Below, in pieces: positions 61,897 to 64,000 of a DNA stretch of 64,000 bases. The number at the start of each line of letters is the position of its first letter. The stretch's first letter is position 1. A model generated the notes under the pieces. The model was given only the letters and a program-made list of their open reading frames with translations, did not search any database and had not been told where the DNA came from. The stretch comes from Terrimicrobiaceae bacterium. GTDB taxonomy: Bacteria > Verrucomicrobiota > Verrucomicrobiia > Chthoniobacterales > Terrimicrobiaceae. The position numbers were made by a program, and so were the translations under genes. The stretch is taken from assembly GCA_018402345.1 (NCBI GenBank), contig JAGYIV010000009.1:61619-125618 (forward strand), read 5' to 3'.

Positions 61897-62011
61897 AATA
61901 TTTACATCAATGGCTCCGTGCTCGGTCTCACGAAGAAGGAAATCGACGCCAAGATCGACGAGATCATCGACTTTGCCGAGATGGTTGAAAAAAAGCTGAT
62001 TTATTGAAAGC

Positions 62012-62482
62012 ATGAAACGAAAATGGCGCTTGTATTTAGACACATCCGTTTTTGGCGGATGCTTCGACGAAGAAGAGGGATGGTCTGAGGATTCCCGTAG
62101 GGTGATAGAGTATTGCATAGGAGACAAAGCTCTTTTGATTTGGAGCGATGCACTTGAAAAGGAGCTTTCGTTCGCACCAGATCCCGTGAAAAGCGTTTAT
62201 GAGGAGATTCCTGCTGGAAATCGCGAGCAGATTGAGCTAAATGAAAACGTCAGAATTCTGGCTGAAAGCTACATCGCCGCCGGAGTTGTTGGCTCCAAAT
62301 GGCATGAAGACTGTCTGCATGTCGCGGCAGCCACCTTGGCAAGAGCTGATGCCGTGGTTTCGTGGAATTTTCGTCACATTGTCAGGCTTGATCGAATTCG
62401 AGCTTTCAAATCCGTGAATCTTGCCGAAGGTTATGGAGTGATCACTATTTTGAGCCCCAAGGAGGTAAACTTGGATGAATAA
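62012..62482 (+). CDS. PIN-like domain protein (toxin candidate)
   Basis: 156 aa: WRLYLDTSVFGGCFDEEEGW (first Asp), ALEKELSFAPDPVKSVYEEI, WHEDCLHVAAATLARADAVV (second Asp cluster) and SWNFRHIV. Typical of PIN proteins in type II modules. Starts 4 bp after the wzt stop and overlaps the next small gene by 8 nt. Confidence 0.78.
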   Translation: MKRKWRLYLDTSVFGGCFDEEEGWSEDSRRVIEYCIGDKALLIWSDALEKELSFAPDPVKSVYEEIPAGNREQIELNENVRILAESYIAAGVVGSKWHEDCLHVAAATLARADAVVSWNFRHIVRLDRIRAFKSVNLAEGYGVITILSPKEVNLDE

Positions 62483-62654
62483 GGAATTCTGGAAAAAATT
62501 TGACGGGGTGCAACCTCTGAATGCGCTCCAAATGAAAAGGGAAATTCAGGAGAAAATTCATAAAGCCACCCAGTCGATGGGCTGGCAGGAGAAACTTCAA
62601 TATTTTCGCGACATTTCAAAAAATGCCCCCTCCGCCAGACATCGAGTTTTCTAA
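62475..62654 (+). CDS. Small partner of the PIN gene (antitoxin candidate), 59 aa
   Basis: Start ATG inside the PIN gene end. MNKEFWKKFDGVQPLNALQM, KREIQEKIHKATQSMGWQEK, helical and basic. Type II antitoxins downstream of PIN-like toxins have this size. Family not recognised. Confidence 0.6.
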   Translation: MNKEFWKKFDGVQPLNALQMKREIQEKIHKATQSMGWQEKLQYFRDISKNAPSARHRVF

Positions 62655-62778
62655 AAAAACCAGATTGGATTTCCAGGCACGGGCGATGAGGGGCAACAGA
62701 GAAAAATTCGAGCGAGTTCTTGCAAAAGTTCCGGATGTCGAACCCGAGCACGAATGGGATCGCATCCCGCAGAAGTGA
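62623..62778 (+). CDS. Small protein, 51 aa, overlapping the preceding gene
   Basis: MPPPPDIEFSKKTRLDFQAR, KFERVLAKVPDVEPEHEWDR then IPQK. A relic of the same ending (KWDLIPQK) lies at 59856-59880. It may be a third member of the module or a chance frame. Confidence 0.4.
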   Translation: MPPPPDIEFSKKTRLDFQARAMRGNREKFERVLAKVPDVEPEHEWDRIPQK

Positions 62779-62868
62779 GTTCTGTAAAAATGAAAGAAAA
62801 TGAACACTGACCCCTAGTTTGATAGTTTATTGTGTAAAATTCTGTAATTCTGTTAATTATGTCAAAAA
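62765..62868 (+). repeat. Duplicated leader (copy 2) before a type II wzt
   Basis: See 59843: same CCGCAGAAG, AATGAACACTGACCCCTA and TTCTGTAATTCTGTTAATTA, ending at the wzt ATG at 62869. Confidence 0.75.
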
Positions 62869-63077
62869 ATGACGACGAAGTCCTGGTCCGAGTCGAAGGC
62901 GTTTCGAAGAAATTCTGGCGGCGCGGAGGACGGCTGCCGCAGGCAGGCCCGTAGGGCTTCGCAGGTTGGGGAACCGCGAACCAAATCGACGCCAAGATCG
63001 ACGAGATCATCGACTTTGCCGAGATTCGGGAATTCATCGACATGCCGGTGCAGAGTTATTCCTCGGGGAGAACTTGA
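62869..63077 (+). pseudogene. Collapsed wzt gene (copy J)
   Basis: [15 protein letters not shown] is joined directly to the 3' part of an F2 repeat (to 62984) and the bases for [14 protein letters not shown] and PVQSYSSG, ending in a stop. The joint (AAATTCTGGCGG) fits a deletion between TTCTG of KKFC and the repeat's TTCCTGGCGG. From the repeat onward it duplicates 55969-56132. Confidence 0.82.
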
Positions 63078-63111
63078 ACCCATCACTGATCAACTTTAAT
63101 ATCTCAAATTC

Positions 63112-63332
63112 ATGACCACCCTCGATAGCGTAGAAAAACTTGCCTTGAGCTTCCGGAATCCCAGCGAGCGGAGTTGGCGCTCCACATGCTGCACCTCTGC
63201 CGCCTCTTTTTGGATGAGGACGAAGGAATTTCCGAAGCCGTAAAGCGCGATCTGGAAATGGAAACCAATCCCGGCTTGAGCATGACCTTGGAGCAAATGG
63301 ACCAAAAAATTTCGGCCAGAAGGACGCGGTGA
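63112..63332 (+). pseudogene. Antitoxin gene, duplicate of 56167, frameshifted
   Basis: Same sequence as 56167-56391 apart from GG to G near 63148, seven to five T near 63207 and a few other bases. The reading frame is lost after LDSEVEKLAL-type start (MTTLDSVEKLAL). The real gene may be intact if the run lengths are errors. Confidence 0.75.
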
Positions 63333-63623
63333 ATATTGTCTTTCATCCGAGAGTGTTCTCGGAAGTGGATTTGATCATGAGGTATTATGAGGGAAGTTGC
63401 TGGATCAAATCTTGCTGACGAGTTTTACGAGGGAGTTTCGAAACTGTGTGCGCCTTGCTGCCAATTCCCGCAACTGTTCAGTGAAAAAAAACGCGGGTTT
63501 CGCCGGGTGAACCTTAATCGATTTCCATACAATTTTTTGTTCCGGATAAAATTAGACACGATTCGAATCCTTGTCGTGAGGCACAACGCCCGCAAGCCCA
63601 GCTTTGGAACTTTTAGGAAATGA
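63329..63623 (+). pseudogene. ParE toxin gene, duplicate of 56388, frameshifted
   Basis: Start GTGAATATTG and end RFPYNFLFRIKLDTIRILVV as in 56388. Extra G near 63391 and 63432 and one C missing near 63468 break the frame in the middle. ATGA overlap with the next wzt is kept. Confidence 0.75.
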
Positions 63624-64000
63624 GTGATCGAGATGTTGTGATTCGGGTGGAGGGGGTGTCGAAGTTGTATCGTCTTGGCGAAGTCGGCACCGGTTCGCTG
63701 GCGCATGATGTGAATCGGTGGTGGCATAAGGTTCGAGGAAAGGAGGATCCTTATGCGAAGGTGGGGCAGACGAACGATAGGACGCAGGCGGCGGGGGATT
63801 CGGATTATGCCTGGGCTTTGCAGGGGGTGAGTTTTGAAGTTCGCAAGGGCGAGGTCCTCGGCATCATTGGGCGGAATGGGGCGGGCAAATCGACTTTGCT
63901 CAAGATTCTTTCGCGGGTCACGACGCAGTCGGAGGGGCGGATCAAGGTGAAGGGGCGGATTGCTTCGTTGCTCGAGGTCGGCACGGGGTTTCATCCGGAA
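63620..64000 (+). CDS. Polysaccharide ABC exporter ATPase, Wzt-like, type I (partial, copy K)
   Basis: The only uninterrupted copy so far as visible: 127 residues to the window edge. [38 protein letters not shown], a short linker ([14 protein letters not shown]), [19 protein letters not shown], Walker [35 protein letters not shown]. It energises export of a polysaccharide with a Wzm permease. It gives the insertion-free reference for the linker of the other copies. Signature and Walker B lie outside. Confidence 0.9.
   Translation, partial: MSDRDVVIRVEGVSKLYRLGEVGTGSLAHDVNRWWHKVRGKEDPYAKVGQTNDRTQAAGDSDYAWALQGVSFEVRKGEVLGIIGRNGAGKSTLLKILSRVTTQSEGRIKVKGRIASLLEVGTGFHPE

Larger units (their letters stand above)
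59972..62007 (+). pseudogene. Broken wzt ATPase gene, type II (copy I), split by IS630
   Basis: DDEVL, IS630 copy 2, then [20 protein letters not shown], an in-frame linker insertion and [20 protein letters not shown]. Intact Walker [21 protein letters not shown] and [16 protein letters not shown] follow, then the F9 hairpin (frame lost), F1, [29 protein letters not shown] and a stop. It shows the empty F2 site and empty Walker A sites. Confidence 0.83.

Noticed and set aside
42182..63623. Integron-like cassette array (many toxin-antitoxin cassettes separated by hairpin repeats)
   Set aside because: No integrase is present, the hairpins lack the paired R-box ends of attC sites, and they lie inside wzt coding sequence rather than between cassettes.

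Overview
The window looks like a chromosomal piece of a GC-rich PVC-group bacterium, most likely Verrucomicrobiota. That assignment is inference from gene content: an Hsp70 homologue next to a DUF2760 gene, a TPR/O-GlcNAc-transferase-like protein, GbsR-type regulators beside polysaccharide genes, and many PIN and ParE toxin loci. It is not from a marker gene.

Region 1 (1-18 kb) is mostly housekeeping: the tail of a GH4 glycosidase, a decayed nagA-like gene, nagZ, and a tight operon nadD-rsfS-CPXCG-amino-acid ABC permease-lipoprotein-ATPase. After it come two tail-anchored coiled-coil proteins, a secreted protein, a GH1 lipoprotein, purC, hsp20, an Hsp70/DUF2760 pair, a VTT membrane protein, a VapBC-like module and three tRNAs. 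Region 2 (18-34 kb) has a huge secreted NHL-repeat protein with Gly/Ser and Lys/Ser repeat tails, an OGT-like protein, a receiver-adenylate cyclase, a YugP-like metalloprotease, a LysR regulator, the aroC-cvpA-like-gatB operon, tRNA-Thr and a class I glutamine amidotransferase. Region 3 (34-42 kb) starts with flagellin behind a good sigma-28 promoter. A surface-polysaccharide block follows: GbsR-like regulator with palindromic operator, MBOAT O-acetyltransferase, AlgX/AlgJ-like SGNH protein, two sugar epimerases and a Wzm-type permease.

Region 4 (42-64 kb) is the unusual part. It holds eleven full, partial or interrupted copies of the Wzt ATPase gene of a polysaccharide ABC exporter, in two sequence types. 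They alternate with eleven toxin-antitoxin-like loci plus two relics, three permease genes and four IS elements (two IS630, one IS3, one IS4). The wzt copies are riddled with short GC-rich insertions of about 78-156 nt made of consecutive hairpins with recurring GAA or GNRA-type (GGGA, GCAA, GCGA) loops and a conserved ATCAA, ACCAA or GTCAA end. They nearly always sit directly after the bases GAA, at codon boundaries, and many keep the frame. Different copies have different but complementary stems, and several sites exist here in both empty and filled form. I regard this as the most likely undescribed system: a family of intragenic hairpin insertion repeats, comparable in concept to Rickettsia palindromic elements. 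Other repeats (CACRGAG runs, ACGAGT runs, AGAATTAAC runs) share the same places.

A caveat applies throughout. Many interrupted genes (Hsp70, OGT, LysR, NHL protein, all IS transposases except the IS3 one, duplicated toxin genes) would be repaired by changing one homopolymer by one base. Near-identical duplicates in the window differ mainly at such runs. Many of these frameshifts may therefore be sequencing errors, but the hairpin insertions cannot be explained that way.
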